From NCBI GenBank assembly GCA_963768165.1, contig CAVYHJ010000026.1, forward strand, positions 620,001 through 684,000: 64,000 nucleotides of DNA. Reading direction: 5' to 3'. Made by a program: the position numbers and the translations under genes. The DNA comes from CAVYHJ01 sp963768165 [NCBI: uncultured bacterium]. GTDB taxonomy: Bacteria > UBP4 > UBA4092. The notes under the pieces are model-generated. The model was not told where the DNA came from. It saw nothing but the letters and a program-made list of their open reading frames with translations, and searched no databases. This document shows, in pieces, positions 27,178 to 35,678 of the stretch (its first letter is position 1; each line of letters starts with the position of its first letter).

Positions 27178-28692
27178 TTGAATAAAATAGGTTTTGTATG
27201 GGATCCCTTTGATCAAGCATTTGAACGAGGATTTCAGGAAACCGTGAAATACAAAAATAAATATGGTGATGCGAATGCTACAATTGATTATAAAACACTC
27301 GGTGGGTTTAAGCTGGGTAGTTGGCAGAGTCATCAAAGAAATATCTTTAGGAAAGGTAAGTTAGATCAAGAACGGATTCGGAGGCTCGAAAAAGTAGGTT
27401 TTATTTGGAATCCTTTTGACCAAGCCTTTGAGCAAGGATTTCAAGAGACCTTGAAATACAAAAAGCAGTATGGAAATGCCAATGCTCCATTAAGATATAA
27501 AACACCTGTCGGTTTTAATTTGGGTATTTGGCAGGGGACTCAAAAAGGAAATTTTAAAGATAATAAATTAGATCCTCAAAGGATTCAGAGACTTGAAGAA
27601 ATAGGTTTTGTTTGGAATCCTCTTGACAAAGCATTTGAACTAGGATTTCAAGAAACTCTACAATACAAAAAACGGTTTGGTAATGCCAATGTCCCTACAA
27701 GATATAAAACTCTTAGTGGGTTTAATTTGGGGGGTTGGCAACAATCTCAAAGAACAAGTTTTAGAAGAAATAAATTAGGATCAGAACAGATTCTGAGACT
27801 TAAAGAAATTGGTATTATCTGGAATCTTCTTGATAGTGCTTTTGAACAAGGTTTTCAAGAAACCCTTAAATACAAAAAGCAGTATGGGGATGCCAATACT
27901 CCTCGGTCTTATAAAACAGTCAGTGGTTTTAAGCTGGGTATTTGGCAAGGCACTCTAAGACAACGCTTTAAGAAGAATAAATTAGATCCTCAACGGATTC
28001 AGAGGCTCGAAGAAATAGGCTTTGTATGGGATCCATTTGACCAGTTATTTGAACAAGGATTTCAAGCGACCCTAGAATATAAAAAGCAATTTGGTGATGC
28101 CAATGCCCCTCAGGATTGTACTCTTCCTGGAGGATTTAAGCTTGGAATTTGGCAAAGCAATCTAAGAAATAAATTTAAGAATAGTAAATTAGACCCTCAA
28201 CGAATTCAGAGACTAGAAGATATAGGATTTGTTTGGAATCCTCAAGAGTTAGTAATCAAAGAATCTTTTGAAAAAGGTTTTCAAGAAACGCTAGAATACA
28301 AAAAGCAGTTTGGGGATGCCAATGCTCCAGCAAAATATAAAGCTCCTAGTGGATTTAAGCTTGGTGTTTGGCAGAGCAGTCATAGAAATCGTTTTAAGAA
28401 TAATAAATTAGTCCCTGAACGGATTCAGAGACTCGAAGGAATAGGATTTGTTTGGAATCCTCTTGACCAAGCCTTTGAACAAGGGTTTCAAGAAACCCTG
28501 CAATTCAAAAAGCAGTATGGCGATGCCAATGCCCCGCAAAGTTATAAAACGTCAAATGGGTTTAGGCTGGGGGGTTGGCAAAATAATCAAAGACAAAACT
28601 TTAAAAATGTTAAGTTAGAGCCTCAAAGAATTAGGAGACTTGAAGAAATAGGATTTATTTGGGATTTAAAACAAAGAAAGAAGAAATTATAA
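27178..28692 (+). CDS. Seven-repeat HA-domain protein, detached 3' part of the helicase gene
   Basis: 504 residues made almost entirely of seven HA repeats of 64-70 residues. Each reads roughly FEQGFQETLKYKKQYG-DANAP, then GFKLGIWQ, QR, NKLDPQRIQRLEEIGFVWNP. The Trp, Gly and Arg positions are strictly kept, while surface positions vary. The only start is a TTG at 27178 without a ribosome site, so separate translation is doubtful. With the upstream part and the decayed repeat the ancestral protein had about nine HA repeats and about 1,350 residues. HA domains are thought to bind nucleic acid. The stop is 1 base from the next gene. Confidence 0.7.
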   Translation: MNKIGFVWDPFDQAFERGFQETVKYKNKYGDANATIDYKTLGGFKLGSWQSHQRNIFRKGKLDQERIRRLEKVGFIWNPFDQAFEQGFQETLKYKKQYGNANAPLRYKTPVGFNLGIWQGTQKGNFKDNKLDPQRIQRLEEIGFVWNPLDKAFELGFQETLQYKKRFGNANVPTRYKTLSGFNLGGWQQSQRTSFRRNKLGSEQILRLKEIGIIWNLLDSAFEQGFQETLKYKKQYGDANTPRSYKTVSGFKLGIWQGTLRQRFKKNKLDPQRIQRLEEIGFVWDPFDQLFEQGFQATLEYKKQFGDANAPQDCTLPGGFKLGIWQSNLRNKFKNSKLDPQRIQRLEDIGFVWNPQELVIKESFEKGFQETLEYKKQFGDANAPAKYKAPSGFKLGVWQSSHRNRFKNNKLVPERIQRLEGIGFVWNPLDQAFEQGFQETLQFKKQYGDANAPQSYKTSNGFRLGGWQNNQRQNFKNVKLEPQRIRRLEEIGFIWDLKQRKKKL

Positions 28693-28693
28693 A

Positions 28694-29143
28694 ATGTTAT
28701 CTAATGAAGAAAAAGTAAAAAATATACGCATTTCGATATTAACACTTCATAAATATTTCATTTGGTCTGATCGTATGAGGGTTCACTTTTATAAAACAAT
28801 TGAGGGAGGTCTTCCAATCAATGATCCTAATGTAATGTTTTCTAAAAAAGGAATTAATGCTAATCTTTACATGTCCTATTGGTACGCTAGCATGTTTGTA
28901 GTTATTGAAGGATGGCAACAGTTAGGTTTGTCAGACCCTAAAATAGATAATCTACTTAAATCTCCAAACGTCAAATTGCTTAAACATTATCGTCATGGAG
29001 TTTTCCATTTTCAAAGAAATTACTTTGATAAACGATTTATTGAATTAATAAGAGATGGTCAAAATGCTGTGAAATGGATAAGAGATTTAAGAGAAGAATT
29101 TAGCAGATTTTTTCTTGATTGGTTTAAACAAAATGGAAAATAA
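28694..29143 (+). CDS. HEPN-like protein coupled to the helicase gene
   Basis: 149 residues, alpha-helical, starting one base after the helicase-repeat stop codon, so it is almost certainly in the same operon. I do not recognise a named family. The segment LLKHYRHGVFHFQ (Arg100 to His105, R-x4-H) matches the catalytic signature of HEPN ribonucleases, and the helical context before it (SYWYASMFVVIEGWQQL) suits that fold. HEPN proteins are often toxins or defence effectors acting on RNA. This assignment is inference from one motif and context. Confidence 0.6.
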   Translation: MLSNEEKVKNIRISILTLHKYFIWSDRMRVHFYKTIEGGLPINDPNVMFSKKGINANLYMSYWYASMFVVIEGWQQLGLSDPKIDNLLKSPNVKLLKHYRHGVFHFQRNYFDKRFIELIRDGQNAVKWIRDLREEFSRFFLDWFKQNGK

Positions 29144-29169
29144 TAAATAAGTTTAGATGCGATTGTAAT

Positions 29170-29830
29170 AGCCGATTTCCCGACACCCATAAAACTAGGT
29201 ATCCCCATTCACCCCGTTAGCCCTTGTATTCTTTCCTACAATCTGCAATTGACTAAGTCATCCCTGATTCTTTTTATCGGGACTGAAATCTAAAACTTGT
29301 CCTCGAATGTCCTAATCGAGGATCTGCAATTCCCCAACTCCTATCTCTTTCCCCCTCCTTAATTAAGGAGGGGGATTAAAGGGGGTGGTCTTTTTGACTT
29401 TTCCCTGTTAACTGTAAACTTTTCTAAAAGGAGATTGGACAATGGAACATTCATTTACCGCCGTATTTGAAAAACAAAATAAGGGATGGATTGCTTACGC
29501 AGAAGAATTACCCGGAGCAAATACTCAAGGGGGTACGATGGAAGAAGCACGTGAAAATCTCAAAGAAGCCATCGCTCTCATTATTGAATCCAATCGGGAA
29601 TTGGCAGAACGGGAAATTAAAGGCAGGAAAGTTGTAAAAGAGGAAATTCTCGTTACCGTCTAATGAAACGGCACGCCCTTCTGAAACATTTAAAAGAACA
29701 CGGCTGTCAATTCTTACGGGAAGGTTCACGGCACACCGTCTACTTCAATCCCCTAAACAAGAAAACTTCCACAGTACCCCGCCATAATGAAATATTCGAC
29801 AATTTAGCACGTAAGATTTGCAAAGACTTG
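29170..29830 (+). repeat. HicBA duplication, copy 1
   Basis: This block, with its upstream leader (TTTCCCGAC, CATCCCTGATTCTTTTTATC, a perfect 24-base palindrome at 29351-29374 and the hicB ribosome site), is repeated at 30362-30977 about 1.18 kb downstream. A third leader scrap lies at about 29848-29895. Confidence 0.75.
29442..29663 (+). CDS. hicB: HicB-family antitoxin
   Basis: 73 residues with the HicB partial RNase-H-like fold: FTAVFEKQNKGWIAYAEELPGANTQG, then EEARENLKEAIALII. AAAGGAG precedes the ATG. HicB neutralises the HicA mRNA interferase and usually represses its own operon. There is no separate DNA-binding domain, so autoregulation may need another factor. Its stop overlaps the start of hicA by one base (TAATG), giving tight coupling. 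The order hicB-hicA is the reverse of the E. coli pair but common. Confidence 0.88.
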   Translation: MEHSFTAVFEKQNKGWIAYAEELPGANTQGGTMEEARENLKEAIALIIESNRELAEREIKGRKVVKEEILVTV

Positions 29831-29848
29831 GAAATCCCCCGCCCCTAA
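29663..29848 (+). CDS. hicA: HicA-family mRNA interferase toxin
   Basis: 61 residues with the double-stranded-RNA-binding-like HicA fold: LLKHLKEHGCQFLREGSRHTVYFNP, then STVPRHNEIFDNLARKICKDLEIP. The active His is expected in the GSRH motif (about residue 24-25). HicA cleaves mRNA and arrests growth when HicB is depleted. Length is at the short end of the family but complete. A decayed copy lies at 30833. Confidence 0.87.
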   Translation: MKRHALLKHLKEHGCQFLREGSRHTVYFNPLNKKTSTVPRHNEIFDNLARKICKDLEIPRP

Positions 29849-29899
29849 TAAAACCCGGTATCCCCATTCACCCCGTTAGACCTAGTATTCTTTTCTTGC

Positions 29900-30118
29900 T
29901 CACAAATTATTAAACTCCTCTTCCGATAAATGGGCTTGTTTGATAAGTTTCTTTAAGATTCCAATTCCCAACTCTCTGTGCAATGGAACAGATAGGGTAT
30001 AGAGATAATCCGGTTTAATCATCATGACATGACTCCCTTTTTGTCGTGCGATAGTCCATCCCGCTTTCTGAAATTTCTTTACGGCTTGTGCACCGGAACA
30101 CAAGCGTAACTTACTCAA
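29900..30118 (-). CDS. hicA: HicA-family mRNA interferase toxin (second locus)
   Basis: 72 residues of classic HicA type: AVKKFQKAGWTIARQKGSHVMMIKP, with the catalytic His in KGSH and the VPLHRELGIGILKKLIKQAHLSEEEF end. Its start overlaps the end of the minus-strand hicB by 4 bases (ATGA). It is only distantly like the plus-strand hicA 50 bases away, so it is a separate acquisition rather than a duplicate. Confidence 0.9.
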   Translation of the reverse strand: MSKLRLCSGAQAVKKFQKAGWTIARQKGSHVMMIKPDYLYTLSVPLHRELGIGILKKLIKQAHLSEEEFNNL

Positions 30119-30318
30119 ACGGTAACCTCACAAGTCTCAGAGGCTTTTCGCTTCCCCGCTTTTTCGTTCATGACTTCCACCCACCCGGCGATGGCTTCTT
30201 TAATATTTCTTTTGACTTCCCGTAACGTTTTCCCCTGGGAGACGCAACCGGGCATGGCAGGAACTTCCGCCACATAATATCCCGTTTTATCTCTTTGAAT
30301 TGTAATCCGTAATTTCAT
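30115..30318 (-). CDS. hicB: HicB-family antitoxin (second locus)
   Basis: 67 residues: ITIQRDKTGYYVAEVPAMPGCVSQGKTLREVKRNIKEAI, the HicB signature, with a Lys/Arg-rich tail. GGAGG lies before the ATG. It is first gene of a minus-strand hicBA pair flanked on both sides by the plus-strand duplicated hicBA block. It should bind and block its HicA and may regulate the pair. Confidence 0.9.
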   Translation of the reverse strand: MKLRITIQRDKTGYYVAEVPAMPGCVSQGKTLREVKRNIKEAIAGWVEVMNEKAGKRKASETCEVTV

Positions 30319-30607
30319 AAATTACCTCCTGCGATATTTTATCTTACAATTTGAGTAACAACAAGCTGTTTCCCGACGCCCATAAAGGCAGGCATCCCCA
30401 TTCACTCTGTTAGACCTTGTATTCTTTCCTGCAATCTGCAATTGACTAAGTCATCCCTGATTCTTTTTATCGGGACTAAAATCTAAAATCTGCAATTCCC
30501 TAACTCCTATCTCTTTCCCCTCCTTAATTAAGGAGGGGGACTAAGGGGGTGGTCTTTTTGACTTTTGCCCCTTAATCTTGTAAACTTTTCTAAAAGGAGA
30601 TTGAATA

Positions 30608-30826
30608 ATGGAACATTCATTTACCGCTGTATTTGAAAAACAAAATAAGGGATGGATTGCTTATGCGGAAGAATTACCCGGAGCAAACACTCAAGGAAGA
30701 ACCATGGAAGAAGCGCGTGAAAATCTCAAAGAAGCCATCGCTCTTATTATTGAATCCAATCGGGAATTAGCAGAACGGGAAATCAAAGGCAGGGAAAGCG
30801 AGATTGCCACGCTACGCTCGCAATGA
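30608..30826 (+). CDS. HicB-family antitoxin, C-terminus replaced by palindromic element
   Basis: 72 residues, nearly identical to the HicB at 29442 for the first 64 (through ELAEREIKGR), after which the natural KVVKEEILVTV end is replaced by ESEIATLRSQ, encoded by the palindromic element. The stop codon TGA lies inside that element. It keeps its ribosome site and most of the fold, so an orphan antitoxin could still be made. Its cognate toxin copy is dead, so it might cross-neutralise the intact HicA at 29663. Confidence 0.75.
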   Translation: MEHSFTAVFEKQNKGWIAYAEELPGANTQGRTMEEARENLKEAIALIIESNRELAEREIKGRESEIATLRSQ

Positions 30827-30827
30827 C
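30799..30827 (-). repeat. Palindromic CGAGATTGC...GCAATGAC element in hicB copy
   Basis: A 29-base copy in reverse orientation (CGAGATTGC to GCAATGAC) that supplies the last codons and the stop of the duplicated hicB. Confidence 0.85.
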
Positions 30828-30832
30828 AAAAA

Positions 30833-30977
30833 GTTATTCTGAAACATTTAAAAGAACACGGCTGTCAATTCTTACGGGAAGGCTCACGGCACACTGTCTA
30901 CTTCAATCCGTTAAATAAGAAAACTTCCACAATACCCCGCTATAATGAAATATTTGATAATTTAGCTCGTAAGATTT
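30833..30977 (+). pseudogene. Decayed hicA copy
   Basis: Matches codons 5 to about 53 of the hicA at 29663 (LKHLKEHGCQFLREGSRHTVYFNP onwards) but has no start codon and diverges after ARKI, where the last residues are lost. The missing start lies exactly where the palindromic element has been inserted. Confidence 0.85.
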
Positions 30978-31076
30978 ATCCCTCATCCCTAATAAAAACA
31001 AGTGCCCCCATTTAAAAGGGGTAGTCTATCTCCTAAATCTTCATCTATCGTCAAGGCGCCCCGCTCCATTTATTTT

Positions 31077-31104
31077 CTGCAATCTGAAATCTAAAATCTG
31101 CGAT
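31077..31104. repeat. Degenerate heptamer array
   Basis: Four period-7 units: CTGCAAT, CTGAAAT, CTAAAAT, CTGCGAT. The same units occur at 30476-30496 and in shorter form at 29236-29249. Confidence 0.6.
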
Positions 31105-31213
31105 TATATTTCTCCCTCCCCTACACAAATTTTTCCTTCTCCCTCTGGGAGAAGGTTGGGTTGAGGGTTGTATAATTGACAATTATTCTTACTCTCGATA
31201 AACTTCCCCATAT

Positions 31214-32437
31214 ATGAAAAAAATATTGATAGTAAACCCTGGTAGTACATCCCTTAAATATAAATTGATTGAATTTCCCTCTGAGACAATCTTATCTTCA
31301 GGGAAAATCGAGAGAATAGGTAGTTCTCTTAGTACGTATGACGTCAAAATCGGCAAAGTTCAATTCAGCGGTTCCCTTCAGAATTTGGATTATCGCTTGG
31401 GAGTAGAGTGGTTATTGAAACTATTGACCGGAAACGCATTCCCTCAAGGACAAGCTCTGTTGAAAAATATTACAGAAGTAAGCGCCATTGGTTTCAAGGC
31501 GGTACATGGAGGAAAATTTAATTCTAATCGCAATGCCACCCTATTGACGGAAGAAGTGATCTCTGAAATGGAACGGATGTTGCCTACCGCCTTGATTCAT
31601 AATAAAGCGTATCTGCAAGCTATTCGATGTTTTGCCGAAGTAGCACCGGATATTCCACGAGTGGCTTTATTTGAACCTGCTTTTCATGCCACTATGTCTG
31701 ATGAGAAAACCACTTATGGGATTCCGTATCTCTGGAAGGAAAATTGGGGAATCCGCAGATATGGATTTCATGGTGCTTCTCACCGCTATATTGCAACTCA
31801 TACTCCTGCTTTACTTGGCTGGTCGGAACAGGATAAGAAAGAAAAAAGATTGGTTTCCTGTCATCTAGGCGGGTCATCTTCCTTGTGCGCAATTCGGAAT
31901 GGAGAATCTGTGGACACGACCATGGGATTTTCACCCCAATCCGGGATTATTCATTCCACACGATGTGAAACTATTGACCCATTTGCAGTATTATACGCTC
32001 AAATGTGTTTGGGTATCTCTCCTGAGGAAGTTGGGAAAATTCTATGCGAGGATAGCGGATTAAAAGGAGTCTCCGGGGTCTCCGGCGATATGCGGGATTT
32101 ATGGGATGCCGCGAAAAAAGATGTTCCAAGAGCTAAACTTGCATTGGATATATTTTTTTATCAGGTCCGTCGGGAAATCGCGGCGATGGTCTCTTCCTTA
32201 GCCGGATTGGATGTCCTGGTCTTTACCGGTGGAATTGGGGAAAATGGAATTCGCGAACGCTCTGAAATATGTCATGGACTGGAATATCTTGGAATCCAGT
32301 TGGATAACCATAAAAATGAAAAAGCACAGAATACCGAAGCCGATATTTCCAAGGATGGAGCCAACGTTGAAGTCTGGGTCATTCCCACGAATGAGGAATT
32401 GATTGTCGGTAGAGAAGTTTATAAATTAATCAAATGA
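31214..32437 (+). CDS. Divergent acetokinase-family kinase
   Basis: 407 residues with the whole acetate/propionate kinase framework: ILIVNPGSTSLKYKL start, AVHGG, RYGFHGASHRY, CHLGGSSSLCAI, VFTGGIGENGIRER and a C-terminal IPTNEEL. Several residues that are constant in true acetate kinases differ: Lys95 instead of Arg before the VHGG motif, Glu154 instead of the catalytic Asp in FDTAFH, and STRCETID instead of the usual GTRSGDID, although the Arg (about 250) is kept. The family makes ATP from acyl phosphates. The changes suggest another acyl substrate or altered activity. No phosphotransacetylase gene lies nearby. Confidence 0.8.
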   Translation: MKKILIVNPGSTSLKYKLIEFPSETILSSGKIERIGSSLSTYDVKIGKVQFSGSLQNLDYRLGVEWLLKLLTGNAFPQGQALLKNITEVSAIGFKAVHGGKFNSNRNATLLTEEVISEMERMLPTALIHNKAYLQAIRCFAEVAPDIPRVALFEPAFHATMSDEKTTYGIPYLWKENWGIRRYGFHGASHRYIATHTPALLGWSEQDKKEKRLVSCHLGGSSSLCAIRNGESVDTTMGFSPQSGIIHSTRCETIDPFAVLYAQMCLGISPEEVGKILCEDSGLKGVSGVSGDMRDLWDAAKKDVPRAKLALDIFFYQVRREIAAMVSSLAGLDVLVFTGGIGENGIRERSEICHGLEYLGIQLDNHKNEKAQNTEADISKDGANVEVWVIPTNEELIVGREVYKLIK

Positions 32438-32537
32438 ATAGCCATTTTTAGTTCTATATTTTAATAAATTAACCTGCCCTCTATATATGTCAGAATCTTC
32501 TTTTTATATCCTTAATCCTGACTTATGACAACAAGGC

Positions 32538-32567
32538 TTGACATAATTGTTTTTAATAGAGTATAAT
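32538..32567 (+). promoter_or_regulatory. Promoter of the suf operon
   Basis: Consensus TTGACA (32538-32543) and TATAAT (32562-32567) with an 18-base spacer, 23 bases before the sufR start. It is the best sigma-70-type promoter in the window and probably the target of SufR autoregulation; I could not identify a clear operator. Confidence 0.7.
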
Positions 32568-32590
32568 AGTTTACAAGGTTAAATAATTCT

Positions 32591-33229
32591 ATGGAATCAC
32601 AAAAAGACATATTTGAAAGTCCCTCTGGAAAGATACTGCGTTATATCTTGGAACGCGGGGAATCGACGGTCAAAGATATTGAAGATGGATTACAGGTTAC
32701 GCGCAATGCCATTCGGACTCAATTAGATCCTTTGGTCTCCCAAGGATTATTAGGGTCGCGTCTCGTAAAGAAAGAACGGGGTCGGCCTTATGCCGTCTTT
32801 TATGTTACCGATAAAGGCCGCTTTTCTTTGCCGAATCATTATAAGGATTTAGCCAAGTCTTTATGGGAGGAAATTTCCAAGATTACTGACACGAAGAAAA
32901 GAGAAGAAGTATTGAATACCATCAGCTCCAAATTGGCGGAAGATTATAAAAACAAGATTAGTGAAGGCACGGTCAAAGAACGCTTGGGACGGTTCGTCGC
33001 GGAATTAAATAAGGAAGGAATACCCTCGGAATTATCGGAAAATAAAGAAGGGTATGTTTGGAATGAATTCAATTGCCCGTATTATGAAGTCGCCAAAGAA
33101 TATTCAGATATTTGCGCAATTGAATTGGAAATGATGGGAAAATTGCTCGGCTCTCCCGTAGAACGAAGCGAATGGTTGTTATCGGGTGCGGCAGGGTGTC
33201 AATTTAAAATGCGAAAAAACGTCAAATAA
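32591..33229 (+). CDS. sufR: SufR-like Fe-S-sensing repressor
   Basis: 212 residues: an N-terminal winged helix (about 12-80, with TVKDIEDGLQVTRNAIRTQL and GRPYAVFY) and a C-terminal domain with Cys162, Cys175 and Cys203. The C-x12-C spacing followed by a third Cys 27 residues later matches SufR proteins, which bind an Fe-S cluster and repress the suf operon when clusters are plentiful. A fourth Cys found in some cyanobacterial SufR is absent. It is the first gene of the suf operon behind a strong promoter. Confidence 0.85.
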   Translation: MESQKDIFESPSGKILRYILERGESTVKDIEDGLQVTRNAIRTQLDPLVSQGLLGSRLVKKERGRPYAVFYVTDKGRFSLPNHYKDLAKSLWEEISKITDTKKREEVLNTISSKLAEDYKNKISEGTVKERLGRFVAELNKEGIPSELSENKEGYVWNEFNCPYYEVAKEYSDICAIELEMMGKLLGSPVERSEWLLSGAAGCQFKMRKNVK

Positions 33230-33242
33230 ATAAATGAAAAAG

Positions 33243-33271
33243 CGAGATTGCTTCGCTGCGCTCGCAATGAC
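33243..33271 (-). repeat. Palindromic element between sufR and sufC
   Basis: A 29-base CGAGATTGC to GCAATGAC copy within the sufR-sufC gap. It is open in the sufC frame, which would add a spurious [17 protein letters not shown] extension if the first ATG were taken. Confidence 0.85.
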
Positions 33272-33302
33272 AAAAGACAAAGGAAAGGAAAAAGTAATTA
33301 TC

Positions 33303-34160
33303 ATGGCGGGACATAAATTAGAAATCAAAAATCTGCATGTTGGAATTGAAGGAAAAGAAATTTTGAAAGGGGTAAATTTGACCGTCAATCAGGGTGAAAT
33401 TCATGCCTTGATGGGGCCCAATGGTTCAGGAAAAAGTACCCTGGCGTATGCTATTGCCGGTCATCCCAAATATGAAGTAACCGAAGGTGAAGTTTTAGTG
33501 GATGGTGAAAATATTCTACAATTGGAAGCGCATGAGAGAGCCATAAAAGGGTTGTTTTTGGCGTTCCAATACCCCACAGCAATTCCCGGAGTTAGCGTGG
33601 CAAATTTCTTACGCTCTGCCGTGAGCGCGGTGCGCTTTGGGAATGGAAATGGTAAAGCAAAGCCTGCCGATGGAACGGCACCGGAATCCAATATGATTCC
33701 CATGCGGGATTTCCGTAAAGAACTCAATGACGCCATGAAATTAATGGGCGTGGATAAAGGATTTGCCAGGCGGTATTTGAATGACGGTTTTTCCGGTGGA
33801 GAAAAGAAACGCATGGAAATTCTCCAGATGAGTATGTTGAAACCGAAATTCTCAATTCTTGATGAGACAGATTCAGGATTGGATATTGATGCACTTAGGA
33901 CGGTATCCGAGGGCGTGAACCGATTGGCCGGACCGGATTTGGGCGTTTTAATTATCACCCATTATCAACGTATACTGAATTATATCAAACCTCAATTCGT
34001 GCATATCTTCATGGCTGGACGGGTTGTCGAATCCGGTGGCCCGGATTTAGCGCTCCAATTGGAAGAAAAAGGATATGAGTTTATTCGTGAAAAATATGGG
34101 TTACAAATTGATTTGGGCGAAGAAGATAAAGTTGCACTGAAATTAGTAAAACAAGATTAG
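33303..34160 (+). CDS. sufC: SufC, Fe-S assembly ATPase
   Basis: 285 residues of ABC-ATPase fold: Walker [10 protein letters not shown], signature [14 protein letters not shown], Walker [12 protein letters not shown] and the H-loop ITHY. SufC drives cluster assembly on the SufBD scaffold and is cytosolic, without membrane partners. I start at the ATG at 33303 because homology begins at [11 protein letters not shown]; the upstream in-frame ATG at 33234 reads through a palindromic repeat. An insertion of about 25 residues near 105-130 ([12 protein letters not shown]) is found in several bacterial lineages. It is followed by sufB after 30 bases. Confidence 0.95.
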   Translation: MAGHKLEIKNLHVGIEGKEILKGVNLTVNQGEIHALMGPNGSGKSTLAYAIAGHPKYEVTEGEVLVDGENILQLEAHERAIKGLFLAFQYPTAIPGVSVANFLRSAVSAVRFGNGNGKAKPADGTAPESNMIPMRDFRKELNDAMKLMGVDKGFARRYLNDGFSGGEKKRMEILQMSMLKPKFSILDETDSGLDIDALRTVSEGVNRLAGPDLGVLIITHYQRILNYIKPQFVHIFMAGRVVESGGPDLALQLEEKGYEFIREKYGLQIDLGEEDKVALKLVKQD

Positions 34161-34190
34161 TTTTCGAACCTTTTAAGGAGGTAATTTTTT

Positions 34191-35600
34191 ATGGCACCAC
34201 AAGTTGAAGAAACCGAAGTAGCACCAGGAGAATATAAATATGGGTTTCATGATGACCGTGTAAATTCGTTCAAAGCCAAACGCGGTTTGAACAAAGAGGT
34301 CGTCGCTCAGATTTCTGAAATTAAAGGGGAACCGCAATGGATGCGGGATTTCCGCTTGAAATCTCTGGAAATATTTCGCAGTAAACCAGATGTAACCTGG
34401 GGTGGAGATTTATCCGAACTGGATTACGAAGAGATGTTTTATTACGTCAAGGCGTCTGATAAGGAAGGCCGGACTTGGGAAGAAGTTCCCGAAGATATCA
34501 AAAATACTTTTGAACGCCTGGGTATTCCAGAAGCCGAACGTAAATTCTTGGCGGGTGTCGGCGCGCAGTATGATTCCGAAGTCGTGTATCATAAATTGAA
34601 AGAAGATTTAGAAAAATTAGGTGTTATTTTTGTAGGTACGGATCAGGCATTGAGAGAACATCCCGATTTGTTTAAAGAATATTTTGGGACCATTATTCCA
34701 CCGACCGATAATAAGTTTGCTGCATTGAACAGCGCCGTATGGTCGGGTGGAAGTTTCATCTATGTGCCTAAGGGTGTACATGTGGATATTCCATTGCAAG
34801 CCTATTTCCGCATTAATACGGAAAATATGGGACAGTTCGAACGGACGTTGATTATCGTGGATGAAGGTGCGTTTGTGCATTATGTCGAAGGATGTACCGC
34901 ACCGACCTATTCCAGCGAATCACTCCATAGCGCTGTAGTGGAAATCATTGTCAAAAAAGGTGGACGTTGCCGATACACCACCATTCAGAACTGGGCAAAT
35001 AACGTATACAACCTAGTCACCAAGCGAGCGGTTGCTTATGAAGACGCGACTATGGAATGGGTGGATGGTAATTTAGGAAGCAAACTAACTATGAAGTATC
35101 CTGCCGTATATATGCTCGGGAAACGTGCACATGGTGAAATCCTTTCAATAGCTTTCGCAGGAAAAGGACAACATCAAGATGCCGGCGGAAAAGTGGTTCA
35201 TGGTGCTCCTTATACGACATCACGCATTATCTCCAAATCCATCAGCAAAGACGGTGGGCGTGCGTCTTACCGTGGACTCTTGAAAGTAGCGGATGGAGCG
35301 ATTGGTTCTAAATCCAACGTAGTTTGTGATGCATTGATTTTGGATGATAAGTCTCGTTCAGACACCTATCCGTACATTGAAATTGATGAAAAACAAGTTT
35401 CTATCGGACATGAAGCGACAGTCAGTAAGATTAACGATGAACAATTGTTTTATCTAATGAGCCGCGGTATTTCGGAAGATGAAGCCTCGGCAATGATTGT
35501 TAACGGATTTATTGAACCATTGGTTAAAGAATTACCCATGGAATATGCCGTAGAAATGAACCGTTTAATTCAATTACAGATGGAAGGTTCCGTAGGATAA
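34191..35600 (+). CDS. sufB: SufB, Fe-S cluster scaffold
   Basis: 469 residues with the SufB beta-helix core: [53 protein letters not shown] and the C-terminal [20 protein letters not shown]. SufB forms the SufBC2D complex and receives sulfur for cluster building; the conserved Cys of EGCTAP is the likely sulfur acceptor region. A strong AAGGAGG ribosome site sits before the ATG. Length is typical. Confidence 0.96.
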   Translation: MAPQVEETEVAPGEYKYGFHDDRVNSFKAKRGLNKEVVAQISEIKGEPQWMRDFRLKSLEIFRSKPDVTWGGDLSELDYEEMFYYVKASDKEGRTWEEVPEDIKNTFERLGIPEAERKFLAGVGAQYDSEVVYHKLKEDLEKLGVIFVGTDQALREHPDLFKEYFGTIIPPTDNKFAALNSAVWSGGSFIYVPKGVHVDIPLQAYFRINTENMGQFERTLIIVDEGAFVHYVEGCTAPTYSSESLHSAVVEIIVKKGGRCRYTTIQNWANNVYNLVTKRAVAYEDATMEWVDGNLGSKLTMKYPAVYMLGKRAHGEILSIAFAGKGQHQDAGGKVVHGAPYTTSRIISKSISKDGGRASYRGLLKVADGAIGSKSNVVCDALILDDKSRSDTYPYIEIDEKQVSIGHEATVSKINDEQLFYLMSRGISEDEASAMIVNGFIEPLVKELPMEYAVEMNRLIQLQMEGSVG

Positions 35601-35678
35601 ATAGAATACATTGGGTCACAGCATGCTGTGACCCTGCAATCGTAATTAATTCATTATGAAAAGTTGAGGTGAGTAGCA

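Larger units (their letters stand above)
30362..30977 (+). repeat. HicBA duplication, copy 2 (decayed)
   Basis: Near copy of 29170-29830. The leader, ribosome site and first 60 codons of hicB are kept. The hicB-hicA junction is replaced by a palindromic element at 30799, and hicA loses its start and its end. Confidence 0.75.

Noticed and set aside
33234-33302. Upstream extension of SufC to an earlier ATG
   Set aside because: The extra codons are encoded by a palindromic repeat; homology begins at the ATG at 33303.
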